This document shows, one piece after another, positions 25,567 to 33,748 of a DNA stretch of 35,076 nt. Source of the DNA: Streptomyces roseochromogenus subsp. oscitans DS 12.976 (lineage in GTDB: Bacteria; Actinomycetota; Actinomycetes; Streptomycetales; Streptomycetaceae); assembly GCF_000497445.1 (NCBI RefSeq), contig NZ_CM002285.1, forward strand, positions 3,610,867 to 3,645,942. The letters are read 5' to 3'. Below the pieces are notes generated by a model. That model had not been told where the DNA came from. It worked only from the letters and a program-made list of their open reading frames with translations, and did not search any database. The position numbers and the translations under genes were made by a program. The stretch's first letter is position 1; each line of letters begins with the position of its first letter.

Positions 25567-27180
25567 CTAGCGGAACCGGAATGCCTTCATCAGGCGGAGA
25601 CTCGTGCTCATGAAGCGGGCGTACCCCTCGTCGTCCATCCCCAGCGACGGCGCCATCGGCAGCAGTCGCTGCTGGGCCACCGTCTGGGCCTCCGTGTACT
25701 TGAGGATGCCCTCGGAGCCGTGGCGGCGGCCGAGGCCGGAGTCCTTCATGCCGCCCATCGGGGACTGGACGCTGCCGTAGGCGGGTGCGTAGCCCTCGTT
25801 GACGTTGACCGTGCCGGTGCGCAGGCGGGCGGCGACCTCGCGGCCGCGCCGGGCGTTCTTCGTCCAGACCGAGGAGTTGAGGCCGTACGGCGTGGCGTTG
25901 GCGCGCTCGACCGCCTCGTCCTCGGAGGAGAAGCGGTAGATCGACACGACCGGGCCGAAGGTCTCCTCCTCGCACACGGCCATGGAGTCCTCGACGCCGT
26001 CGAGGATGGTCGGCTCGAAGAAGTACGGGCCGATGTCCGGACGGGCGACCCCGCCCGTGATCAGCTTCGCGCCCTTCGTCACGGCCTCCTCGACATGCCG
26101 TTCGACGGTCTTCAGCTGGCGTTCGCCGACCAGCGAGCCCATGTCGGCACCGTAGGCGAGGGAGTTGCCGAGCCGCATGGCCCTCGTACGGGCGGCGAAG
26201 CGCTCCAGGAAGGCGTCGGCGACCGACTCGTGGACGTACAGCCGCTCGATGGAGATGCAGAGCTGTCCGGCCGAGGAGAAGCAGGCGCGTACGGCACCGG
26301 CGGCGGCCTTCTCGATGTCGGCGTCGTCCAGCACCAGCATGGCGTTCTTGCCGCCGAGTTCGAGGGAGACGCCGACCAGGCGGGCCGCCGCACCTTGCGC
26401 GACCTCGCGCCCTGTGCGGGTGGAGCCGGTGAAGGAGACGTAGTCGGCGTGCTTGACGACCTCGGGGCCGACGACCGGGCCCTCGCCGAGCACGACCTGG
26501 AAGACGCCCTCGGGCAGGCCGGCCTCGATCAGCAGGTCGCGCGCCCAGAGTGCGGTGAGGCAGGTCTCGGTGTCCGGCTTCATCACGACCGCGTTGCCGG
26601 CGACGAAGGCGGGCAGCGCGTCGCCGACGGACAGTTCAAGGGGGTAGTTCCAGGGGGCGATCTGGCCCACCACCCCGCGCGGGTGGCGGAGTTCGGTGAC
26701 CTTCGTGAGCGTGGGGACGGCGCCGGTGTGCCGCTTGGGCCGCAGATAGGCGGGGGCCTTGCGGCCGTAGTGGCGGGCCGCGACGGCGACGGCCTGCACC
26801 TCCTCGTGCGCGTGCAGACGGGCCTTGCCGGTCTCCAGCTGGATGAGGTCGAGCACCTCGGCCTGGCGTTCCAGCACCAGGTCGTGGAAGCGGAGCAGGA
26901 CCGCGGCCCGCTGCCGTACCGGGGTCCTCTCCCACACGGCCTGTGCGGTGCGGGCGGACTCGAAGGCCTGAAGCACGTCCTCGGGCGTGGACTCGGGCAG
27001 GTCGGCCAGCTTCTCGCCGGTGAACGGGGTGTGGTTGGCCGTACGGCCGGAGCCGACGACACCCTTGGTGAGCTGGGCCACCAGTTCCGGGGTGACCACG
27101 TCGGCGGCGGTGCGGGCGCCTTCGGGTGCGGGCGCGAGGGGGTTGGTGCCGGTGCTGTCCGGGGCCTGCGTGTCCGTCAT
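25567..27180 (-). CDS. gabD2: Succinate-semialdehyde dehydrogenase (NADP+-type aldehyde dehydrogenase)
   Basis: 537 residues from the ATG at 27180. The aldehyde dehydrogenase fold is complete: PWNYPLELS (177-185), KPDTET (201-206), FTGSTRTGREV (about 250-260), the general base Glu274 in ELGGKN, catalytic Cys308 in GQLCIS, and EETFGPVVSIY. It resembles actinobacterial GabD2-type enzymes that oxidise succinate semialdehyde to succinate in the cytoplasm, although related members take other aldehydes. An N-terminal extension of about 30 residues precedes the fold. It is the first gene of the operon with the GMC oxidoreductase. A perfect 16-bp palindrome lies within a candidate promoter 75-90 bp upstream. 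Confidence 0.9.
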   Translation of the reverse strand: MTDTQAPDSTGTNPLAPAPEGARTAADVVTPELVAQLTKGVVGSGRTANHTPFTGEKLADLPESTPEDVLQAFESARTAQAVWERTPVRQRAAVLLRFHDLVLERQAEVLDLIQLETGKARLHAHEEVQAVAVAARHYGRKAPAYLRPKRHTGAVPTLTKVTELRHPRGVVGQIAPWNYPLELSVGDALPAFVAGNAVVMKPDTETCLTALWARDLLIEAGLPEGVFQVVLGEGPVVGPEVVKHADYVSFTGSTRTGREVAQGAAARLVGVSLELGGKNAMLVLDDADIEKAAAGAVRACFSSAGQLCISIERLYVHESVADAFLERFAARTRAMRLGNSLAYGADMGSLVGERQLKTVERHVEEAVTKGAKLITGGVARPDIGPYFFEPTILDGVEDSMAVCEEETFGPVVSIYRFSSEDEAVERANATPYGLNSSVWTKNARRGREVAARLRTGTVNVNEGYAPAYGSVQSPMGGMKDSGLGRRHGSEGILKYTEAQTVAQQRLLPMAPSLGMDDEGYARFMSTSLRLMKAFRFR

Positions 27181-27246
27181 GACGCGCAGGGTATGCCGGA
27201 GCGGAGGCTTTGTGTACCCGTCGGTAACGGGGATTCACCGACTGCT

Positions 27247-27280
27247 CACATACCGCCAGTGATCACTGGCAGAGAATGTG
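27247..27280 (-). promoter_or_regulatory. Palindromic operator candidate upstream of the SSADH operon
   Basis: GCCAGTGATCACTGGC (27255-27270) is a perfect 16-bp palindrome. It is flanked by CACAT (27247-27251) and ATGTG (27276-27280), a looser outer dyad. On the minus strand it occupies the 18-bp spacer between a TTCTCT and a TATGTG match, so a bound repressor would block the promoter. Confidence 0.5.
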
Positions 27281-27316
27281 CTGATCAGGGTGTTGAGGCG
27301 ATGGCGGGCAGGACGA

Positions 27317-28267
27317 TCATCCGAGTCCGGCTTTTTTCGCCAGGAGCAGGCCGAGCGCGGTGCGCGGGGTGCGGCGACGGGTGTCGGGCGGGGATCCGGG
27401 GGCGGGTGCGGATCCGGAAGCAGGCTCTGACGTGGTTTCCGGACCCGCCGGGGTTTCCAGCTCCGACGTGGTTTCCGGTTCCGGTGCGGTTTCCGGCTCC
27501 GGGGCCGCGTCCAGGTCCGGTACGAGCCTGACGCCCAGGTACGTCTCCAGTGCCGCCGTGACCTCCTCCGCGTCGGGGCGGGCCTCGGGGTCGGCGGCGT
27601 GCAGGCGGTCCAGGAGGGGGCCCAGCGGGCCGGGGTCCGTGTCCCCCAGGGCAGTGCGGAGCAAGGCGCCCAGGGACCAGAGGTCGGAAGCGGGGCCGGC
27701 GCCGGGGACCGTGCGCTCGGGGGCGACGAAACCGGCGGGCGCGTCCCCCGGATGTCCGTCACCAGTCCCGAAGTCGGTGACGACCACCCGCCCGGTGCCG
27801 GACTCCAGCAGCACGTTGGCCGGCTTCACGTCCCGGTGCACGATGCCGACGGCGTGGGCGGCGCGCAGCGCACCGAGGACGGCGAGCCCGATCCGGGCGG
27901 CCTCGGCGAGCGGCAGGGGGCCGCGCCGCAGGACCTCCCGCAGCGACTCGCCCTCCACCAACTCCATGACGATCCAAGGGACTTGACCCTCGGCGACGAC
28001 GTCGTACACCGCGACGGCGAAGGGATGGCGCACCCGGGCCGCGGCGCGGGCCTCCCGGTAGAGCCGGCGGGCGATCCGGCCGCTGTCCTCGTCGCCGACC
28101 GGATCGCCGGGCAGCAACGGCTCCTTGACGGCGACCTCGCGGCCCGGCGCCTGTTCGTCCCGGGCCCGCCAGACGGTCCCGGTGGGCCCGGACCCCAGGC
28201 GCCCGGCGAGCCGGTAGCGGCCGCCGATCAGACGTGCGTCGGGCGGGTGTTCGCCGTCTCCACTCAT
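27317..28267 (-). CDS. Soluble Ser/Thr protein kinase with shortened activation loop
   Basis: 316 residues from the ATG at 28267. The kinase domain has the glycine loop LGSGPTGTVW, Lys48 in VAVKEP, HRDVKPAN (144-151), DFG (165-167) and the APE motif at 182-184. Only 14 residues separate DFG from APE, against about 24 in the next kinase, and the segment has few Thr/Ser. The C-terminal domain has PExRPDAEEV. A tail of about 60 residues is rich in repeated EPET and ends RRRTPRTALGLLLAKK. There is no transmembrane segment. It probably acts in the cytoplasm with the membrane kinases next to it. In S. coelicolor the matching gene lies in the SCO4775-SCO4779 kinase cluster (recalled, not searched). 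A palindrome covers its start codon. Confidence 0.9.
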   Translation of the reverse strand: MSGDGEHPPDARLIGGRYRLAGRLGSGPTGTVWRARDEQAPGREVAVKEPLLPGDPVGDEDSGRIARRLYREARAAARVRHPFAVAVYDVVAEGQVPWIVMELVEGESLREVLRRGPLPLAEAARIGLAVLGALRAAHAVGIVHRDVKPANVLLESGTGRVVVTDFGTGDGHPGDAPAGFVAPERTVPGAGPASDLWSLGALLRTALGDTDPGPLGPLLDRLHAADPEARPDAEEVTAALETYLGVRLVPDLDAAPEPETAPEPETTSELETPAGPETTSEPASGSAPAPGSPPDTRRRTPRTALGLLLAKKAGLG

Positions 28268-28303
28268 GTCACATGAGTACCGTGCACACCACACCTTTGT
28301 CGA
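28262..28303 (-). promoter_or_regulatory. Promoter and palindrome at the start codon of the soluble kinase
   Basis: On the minus strand TCGACA (28298-28303) and TACTCA (28274-28279) are 18 bp apart and end 6 bases before the ATG at 28267, so the message would be leaderless. ACTCATGT-c-ACATGAGT (28262-28278), a 17-bp palindrome with one central base, covers the -10 region and the start codon, as an operator or start-masking hairpin would. Confidence 0.45.
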
Positions 28304-28326
28304 AGCGGGGGTCAGGAAGCGGGGGG

Positions 28327-29943
28327 TCAGAGCTTGTCGATGTCCAGGTTCGCGATCGCCGCCCTGGCCACCTCCCGGCCGCGGGCCGTGAAGTCGCCCT
28401 TGCCCGGGTAGCCGACGGTGAGCCGGTACATGTCTCCGGCAGCGGTCCGGTAATAGAAGATCTGGAGTTCGCGCGGGCGGGGGTTCTGGCTGTCGTTGGT
28501 CGTGTACACGGCGGTGTTCTTCGCGGCCTCCTTGCCGTGGTACGTCGCGGTGTCGTCCGGGTGTGTCCTCGCACCCGCGGGCATGGCGAGGGTGTACTCG
28601 CCTTGGCCGCGGAACTTCTCGTCGTCGGCGTACATCTGGGACCGCGCGCTGTTCTTGATCTCGTTGAGGGAGTCCTGCGACTTCCTGGTCAGCTCCAGCG
28701 TGATCCAGACGCCGCCGCTCCAGTCCTCGTACGTCACCCAGTTCTTGTCGGTGGCGTCCTTGGCGGGCCGGACCGCCCGGTAGCCCGCGGGCACGGCGAC
28801 GCCGGCGCCCAGCTCCGCCTCCGGCTTCTTCGCCCATCCGTCGGGCAGCGGGCCCGCGAAGGGATCGGCGAGCACCAGGTACGCCGCCACCGCCGCCACG
28901 ACCAGCGCCGCGCCCACGGCGAGCCACCCGGCGCGGCCGAACCGCCGGGTACGGGTGACATCGGGGGCGGTGAACTCGGCGCGCTGGGTGGGGACCGGAG
29001 GCGCCGGAGGCTTGGCCGCCTCCTCCAGCAGGGTGCGGACCCGGTCCGCCGGGAGCCGGTGCGCGGGGTCCTTGCGGAGCAGCCCCTCGATGACCTCGGC
29101 GAGGGGGCCGGAGGCGGCCGCGGGCGCGGCCGGGGTGGAGTTGAGCACGGACTGGAGCGTGGCCGGGGTGTTGCTGCGGCGGAACGGCGAGACGCCCTCG
29201 GTGGCCGTGTAGAGCAGCACCCCCAGGGACCACAGGTCGCTCGCCGGGCCGGGCCGCTGTCCCAGCACCCGTTCCGGGGCGATGTACTCGGGCGAGCCGA
29301 CGAAACCCCCGGTGTCGGTGAGCCGGGTGTCGCCCTCGATCCGGGCGATCCCGAAGTCCGTGAGGACCACCCGGTCGTACCGGCCGAGCAGGACGTTGTC
29401 GGGCTTGACGTCCCGGTGCAGGACGCCCGCCGCGTGCGCCGCCTCCAGCGCGCCGAGCACCTGAAGGCCGATCCGGGCCGCCTCGCGCGCGCCGAGCGTG
29501 CCCTCGTGCAGGACGTCGCCGAGGGTACGGCCGCGCACCAGCTCCATCACGATCCAGGGCCGGTCGTCGACGACCGCGACGTCGTGGACGTTCACCACCG
29601 CGGGATGGTCCAGGCGGGCCGCCGCGCGGGCCTCGCGGCGCATGCGCTCGAAGGCGTTGGCGCGTTCCTGTTCGGGAAGGTGGTCCGGTACGCGCGGCTC
29701 CTTGACGGCGACCTCCCGGTCCACCGTCTCGTCCTGGGCGCGCCACACGGTTCCCATCCCACCGTGGCCCAGCTTGCCGAGCAGCCGGTACCGTCCGGCG
29801 ATGAGCCGCCCGTCGTCCGCCTCCTGCGGTCGGGGCGGGGGCGGGCCCTGCTTCGGCTGTGCTTCCGGCTGCTGCTTCGGCGGTTGCAGAAGGTAACTCG
29901 TCGTCTCGTCGGCCCCGTGGCCGACTCCCCCGTCACTGCTCAT
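28327..29943 (-). CDS. Membrane Ser/Thr protein kinase with extracellular sensor domain (I)
   Basis: 538 residues from the ATG at 29943. A Pro/Gln-rich tail (1-45) precedes a complete kinase domain: LGHGGMGTV (58-66), Lys81, HRDVKPDN (177-184), DFG (196-198), TDTGGFVGSPEYIAPE activation loop and APE at 222-224. A juxtamembrane linker with TQRAEFTAPDVTRTRR leads to one helix at about 338-359. The extracellular domain (about 365-538) has no PASTA repeats; it contains WITLELTRKSQDSLNEIKNSARSQM and ELQIFYYRTAAGDMYRLTVGYPGKGDF. It phosphorylates cytoplasmic substrates in response to an outside signal. TATGGA lies six bases before the ATG, so the message may be leaderless. The gene probably corresponds to S. 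coelicolor SCO4778 (PkaI) by order, which I recall as part of the spore-wall-synthesising complex. Confidence 0.92.
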   Translation of the reverse strand: MSSDGGVGHGADETTSYLLQPPKQQPEAQPKQGPPPPRPQEADDGRLIAGRYRLLGKLGHGGMGTVWRAQDETVDREVAVKEPRVPDHLPEQERANAFERMRREARAAARLDHPAVVNVHDVAVVDDRPWIVMELVRGRTLGDVLHEGTLGAREAARIGLQVLGALEAAHAAGVLHRDVKPDNVLLGRYDRVVLTDFGIARIEGDTRLTDTGGFVGSPEYIAPERVLGQRPGPASDLWSLGVLLYTATEGVSPFRRSNTPATLQSVLNSTPAAPAAASGPLAEVIEGLLRKDPAHRLPADRVRTLLEEAAKPPAPPVPTQRAEFTAPDVTRTRRFGRAGWLAVGAALVVAAVAAYLVLADPFAGPLPDGWAKKPEAELGAGVAVPAGYRAVRPAKDATDKNWVTYEDWSGGVWITLELTRKSQDSLNEIKNSARSQMYADDEKFRGQGEYTLAMPAGARTHPDDTATYHGKEAAKNTAVYTTNDSQNPRPRELQIFYYRTAAGDMYRLTVGYPGKGDFTARGREVARAAIANLDIDKL

Positions 29944-30021
29944 GCGTCATCCATACCGCGCCCTGCGCGCGCCCAGCCACAGGGATGGCCAACCGGTCAC
30001 TAACCCGTGACCGAGCGGCCG

Positions 30022-31800
30022 TCAGGCCCCCGCCCGGAAGGTGCCGAGCGCCACGTCGAAGTACTCCCGCGCCTGACGCACCTCGCCGACCGGCGCCGAC
30101 ACCCACACGTCATACATCCGCCCGGCCTCCTCCCAGCACAGGTCGTAGGTGTGGCGCGGGCCCTCCGCCGCGCTGAAGCCGTCCCGGGTGAACTCCCAGA
30201 GCGCGGCGGGGTGTCCGTCGTGCCGGGTGGGGGTGACCCGGCCGTCGTGGTAACCGGGGTTGGTGGCAGACCCCGTGGCGGCCGAGCGCTCCATCACGCC
30301 CTGCGGGCCGCCCGGTTGGGGATCGGCGACCTTGACGCCGAGGCGGAAGGTGTCCCCCGGCGAGAGGTAGAAGACGCGCTCGCCCTGCGGACTGCGGGTG
30401 AAGTCCCGCGGTACGGCGAGCGAGAAGCCGGCCGGGTCCCGGGCCGTACGGTAACCGGAGGGCACGGTACGCGAGCCTGCCGAGGCCGGCGGACGGCTCG
30501 CGGTGGTGGTGGGGCCGGCCGTGGTGGGTGCCGGAGGCGAGGCGGGCGGCGCGGTCGGGCTCGTGCCGGTCCCGGTCGCCGGAGAGGTCGCCGTACCGCC
30601 GGGGCTGCCGCCGCCCCCGTCCCCGCTCCCGTGCAGCAGCAGCGCCGCCGCCGAGACTCCGGCCCCCGCCAGCGCGGCGACGAGCAGCGCCGCGAGCAGC
30701 ACACCGCGCGTGGAGGTACGGGCCGGGGCCTCCGTCCCCGCTCCGGACACGGTGGCCGGCTGCGGTCCGCCGTGCGGAACGTCCCGCCGGGTCGGCGTGC
30801 AGGAGGCGTTCGGCGTACGGCCTCCCGCCGCATCGGATGTCGTCGTACGGCTCCCCGCCGCCCCTGACGCCCCCGGCCTCGGCGTACGGCCCCCGCCGAT
30901 CCGGTGGCCGCGTCCGGGCGTCGGGAAGCCGGGCGGGCCCGGTGCGTCCGGGGTCCGGCCCGTCTCCAGGAACGTACGCAGCATCTGCTCGGCCTGGGCA
31001 GCGCCGAGCCGCCGGTCCGGGTCGCGTTCCAGCAGCCCTCGTACGACCGGGAGCAGCGGCTCGGCCTCGGCGGGCGGCCGGATCTCGGCGGCGACGACGG
31101 CGTGCAGGATGCCGCCGAGCGAGTCGCGCCGGAACGGCGACTCGCCGCTGAGCGCCGTGCACAGCAGCGCGCCGACCGACCACAGGTCGGACTCCGGCCC
31201 GGTGCGCAGCCCCGACATCCGCTCCGGCGCGGTGTATTCGGGCGAGCCGACGAAGGAGCCGGTCTCGGTGAGCGTGGTGGCGCCCGCGACCTGCGCGATA
31301 CCGAAGTCGGTCAGCACGACCCGGCCGGTGCCGGACTCGATCAGGACGTTCGCGGGCTTGATGTCCCGGTGCAGCACCCCGGCCGCGTGCGCGGTGTCCA
31401 CCGCGCCGAGCAGGGCGGCACCGATCCGCGCGGCCTCGGCGGCGTCGACCGGGCCCTGCCGCGAGATCCGGTCGGCGAGCGAGTCACCCTCGATCAACTC
31501 CATGACCAGATAAGGGCGTTCATCCTGCTCCACCACGTCGTGCACGACGATGATGTGCGGATGCCGCAGCCGGCCGACCGCCCGTGCCTCACGGAAGGTG
31601 CGGTCCCGGCGGCGCCGCGCGTCGTCCTCGGAGAGCGAGTCGTCCGGCAGGAGTTCCTTGACCGCGACCCGGCGCCCCAGCAGCTGGTCGGTGGCCCGCC
31701 ACACCACGCCCATGCCGCCACGCCCGATGCGTGCCTCCAGGCGGTAACGGCCCGCGATCACCCGGAAGTCGGCGCTCTCGGTCCCCATGCGCCCCATCAT
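30022..31800 (-). CDS. Membrane Ser/Thr protein kinase with extracellular sensor domain (II)
   Basis: 592 residues from the ATG at 31800; an ATG at 31788 is also possible. The kinase core is complete: IGRGGMGVVW, Lys48, HRDIKPAN (144-151), DFG (165-167), ATTLTETGSFVGSPEY activation loop and APE (191-193). A long Arg/Thr/Gly/Pro-rich linker (about 280-365) leads to one helix at about 366-389. A Gly/Thr/Pro spacer and an outer domain (about 455-592) follow, with DPAGFSLAVPRDF, ERVFYLSPGDTFRLGVKVADP and LWEFTRDGF, similar to the outer domains of the neighbouring kinases. It should sense an outside signal and phosphorylate inside. It is 78 bp from the next kinase gene on the left and 113 bp on the right, so cotranscription is likely. 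Confidence 0.92.
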   Translation of the reverse strand: MMGRMGTESADFRVIAGRYRLEARIGRGGMGVVWRATDQLLGRRVAVKELLPDDSLSEDDARRRRDRTFREARAVGRLRHPHIIVVHDVVEQDERPYLVMELIEGDSLADRISRQGPVDAAEAARIGAALLGAVDTAHAAGVLHRDIKPANVLIESGTGRVVLTDFGIAQVAGATTLTETGSFVGSPEYTAPERMSGLRTGPESDLWSVGALLCTALSGESPFRRDSLGGILHAVVAAEIRPPAEAEPLLPVVRGLLERDPDRRLGAAQAEQMLRTFLETGRTPDAPGPPGFPTPGRGHRIGGGRTPRPGASGAAGSRTTTSDAAGGRTPNASCTPTRRDVPHGGPQPATVSGAGTEAPARTSTRGVLLAALLVAALAGAGVSAAALLLHGSGDGGGGSPGGTATSPATGTGTSPTAPPASPPAPTTAGPTTTASRPPASAGSRTVPSGYRTARDPAGFSLAVPRDFTRSPQGERVFYLSPGDTFRLGVKVADPQPGGPQGVMERSAATGSATNPGYHDGRVTPTRHDGHPAALWEFTRDGFSAAEGPRHTYDLCWEEAGRMYDVWVSAPVGEVRQAREYFDVALGTFRAGA

Positions 31801-31913
31801 GCCGCACCGGACCCATCCGCTCCGGGGCGCCGACCAGCCAAGCCGGGCCGTTCAACCAGCGATTTTCGGCCGTATCAGCCGCGGGGCCGCCTCAGCCGCC
31901 ATCGGCCGTCGCG

Positions 31914-33608
31914 TCAGCCGTCGTTCGGCTGCTGCCAGCTCTGCAGTACCCACTTGAACTGCTTGCTGGTCTTCGCCCAGTCCTCGGCCGGCGTCGACAT
32001 GTAGATGGCGTACTCGATGCCCGCGCGGGAGAAGTAGGTCTCCTCGATCGCGTGCCGCGGACCGGCGACATGCGGCGGGTCCTTCTTCAGCGCGGTCCAG
32101 GTGTACTCCCACAGCGAGCCGTTGCGGTCGCGGTAGATGTTCGCCTTCATGGTCACTCGCTTGTAGTCGACCAGCCGCTGCAGCTGCTGTTCCAGGTCCT
32201 TCTGGTGCTCGAAGGCGTTGGCGAAGTCCGGCGAGCTGTCGACGGCGATACGGACGAAGTGCAGGCCGCCGTCCGGGCTGTAGTCGATCTGCTTGAGGAC
32301 ACCCTGGTTCTGGTAGACCTTCCGCTTCCAGCCCTTGGGCAGGGAGAGACTGAAACCGAGGGGGTCGTGGTACGTCTCCCAGTTGTCGGGAACCGTGCCC
32401 TCGGGGCCCGGCGCGGTGCCGCTGCTCGCGGACGGTGACGTCGCCGGACCCGCGCCGCCCCCGCTCGACCCGGTGTTCTGCTCCATGCCGCCCCACTCCT
32501 GGAAGGCCACCGCCGCGCCTCCGCCGAGTACGGCCGCGACGGCGACGACGAGGGCGAGGGTACGCAGCCGGCGCCGGGGCCGGGGTCTGGGCCGTACCGG
32601 CGCCGGGCCCATGGGCGTGGGGGCCACGGCCGTCTGCCCGGTCGCGGAACGGGCCGGTCCCGTCGGCGCCGTGGGGACGGTGGCACCGGTCGGGTAGCTG
32701 TGGGGGCCGTAGCCCGAGGTGCTCGTCCCGCCGGCGTGCACGCCCGAACCCTGGGTCGGGACGAACGCCTGGGCCATGGACGGGCGGCGGCCCTCCGCGG
32801 TCTCGGCGAGCATCTGCTCCGCCTCCTCCGCGCTCGGCCGCCGTTCCGGTTCCTTGCGCAGCAGGGCGGATATGACCGGGCCGAGCGCACCGGCGTGGCG
32901 CGGCTCGTCGACCTCCTCCTCGACGACCGCCTGCATGGTGCTCAGCGGCGAGGTGCGGCGGAACGGGGAACGGCCCTCGACCGCCGTGTACAGCGTGGCG
33001 CCGAGCGCCCACAGGTCCGAGGACGGTCCCGGGTCGTGGCCGCGCACCCGCTCCGGCGCGAGATAGTCGACCGAGCCGACGACCTCCCCGGTGCGGGTGA
33101 TCGTGGTGTCGCCCTCTATCTGGGCGATGCCGAAGTCGGTGAGCAGCACCCGGCCGTCGCGGCCGAGCAGCACATTGCCGGGCTTGACGTCCCGGTGCAG
33201 GACGCCGGCGGAGTGCGCGGCGCGCAGCGCCCGCAGCACCCACAGTCCTATGCGGGCCGCCTCCCTCGGCTCCACCCGCCCCTGCTCCTTGACCGCGTCG
33301 GCCAGCGAGTTGCCCTCGACCAGCTCCATCACGATCCAGGGGCGGCCGTCGTGCTCCAGGACGTCGTGCACAGTGACGACGGCGGAGTGGCTGATGCGCG
33401 CGGCGGCCCGGGCCTCCGCCCGGGTGCGGGCCAGCAGCACGGCCCGGTCGCTGTCGGAGACGTACAGCGCTGCGGTCAACTCCTTGACGGCGACCGTCCG
33501 GTGCAGCACCTCATCGTGGGCGCGCCACACCCGGCCCATGCCGCCGCTGCCGATGGAATCGGCAAGCCGGTAGCGGCCCGCTACGAGCAGGCCCTGCATC
33601 TGATTCAC
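31914..33608 (-). CDS. Membrane Ser/Thr protein kinase with extracellular sensor domain (III)
   Basis: 564 residues from a GTG at 33608; ATG 33599 is the alternative. A promoter match 29-57 bp upstream excludes longer starts. The kinase domain has SIGSGGMGRVW, Lys42, HRDVKPGN (138-145), DFG (158-160), GDTTITRTGEVVGSVDYLAPE and APE at 184-186. A Pro/Thr/Gly linker (about 280-348, PVRPRPRPRRRL) precedes one helix at about 350-368. The outer domain (about 395-564) has DPLGFSLSLPKGWKRK, a coiled EHQKDLEQQLQRLVDYKR and GSLWEYTWTAL, matching the other outer domains in the cluster. It is likely a membrane sensor kinase acting in envelope or sporulation control, by analogy with the cluster. Confidence 0.92.
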   Translation of the reverse strand: MNQMQGLLVAGRYRLADSIGSGGMGRVWRAHDEVLHRTVAVKELTAALYVSDSDRAVLLARTRAEARAAARISHSAVVTVHDVLEHDGRPWIVMELVEGNSLADAVKEQGRVEPREAARIGLWVLRALRAAHSAGVLHRDVKPGNVLLGRDGRVLLTDFGIAQIEGDTTITRTGEVVGSVDYLAPERVRGHDPGPSSDLWALGATLYTAVEGRSPFRRTSPLSTMQAVVEEEVDEPRHAGALGPVISALLRKEPERRPSAEEAEQMLAETAEGRRPSMAQAFVPTQGSGVHAGGTSTSGYGPHSYPTGATVPTAPTGPARSATGQTAVAPTPMGPAPVRPRPRPRRRLRTLALVVAVAAVLGGGAAVAFQEWGGMEQNTGSSGGGAGPATSPSASSGTAPGPEGTVPDNWETYHDPLGFSLSLPKGWKRKVYQNQGVLKQIDYSPDGGLHFVRIAVDSSPDFANAFEHQKDLEQQLQRLVDYKRVTMKANIYRDRNGSLWEYTWTALKKDPPHVAGPRHAIEETYFSRAGIEYAIYMSTPAEDWAKTSKQFKWVLQSWQQPNDG

Positions 33609-33636
33609 GTTGCCCCGCAATGCTCTTGACAGGGTC

Positions 33637-33665
33637 AGATTAAGGACCGCCCTGCCGACTGGGAA
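33637..33665 (-). promoter_or_regulatory. Candidate promoter of the third membrane kinase
   Basis: On the minus strand TTCCCA (33660-33665) and TAATCT (33637-33642) are 17 bp apart. Transcription would start near 33630, about 22 bases before the GTG at 33608, so this gene has its own promoter rather than depending only on the fifth kinase. Confidence 0.5.
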
Positions 33666-33722
33666 CCAGCGGGGTACCAAGGTGACAGCACTGTGACGCT
33701 TGTCGCCGCCGGAATCGGCCAG

Positions 33723-33738
33723 TACCGGTCAACCGGTA
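33723..33738. repeat. 16-bp inverted repeat between two kinase genes
   Basis: TACCGGT-CA-ACCGGTA is a perfect inverted repeat with a 2-base centre, 10 bp past the stop of the fifth kinase and about 60 bp upstream of the promoter of the third. It may be an operator or a small transcript-end hairpin. Confidence 0.45.
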
Positions 33739-33748
33739 TACAGGGCGC

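Noticed and set aside
27317..29746. An 809-codon frame seeming to fuse two kinases
   Set aside because: Its N-terminal part is an out-of-frame shadow of the next kinase; the true first kinase begins at the ATG at 28267.
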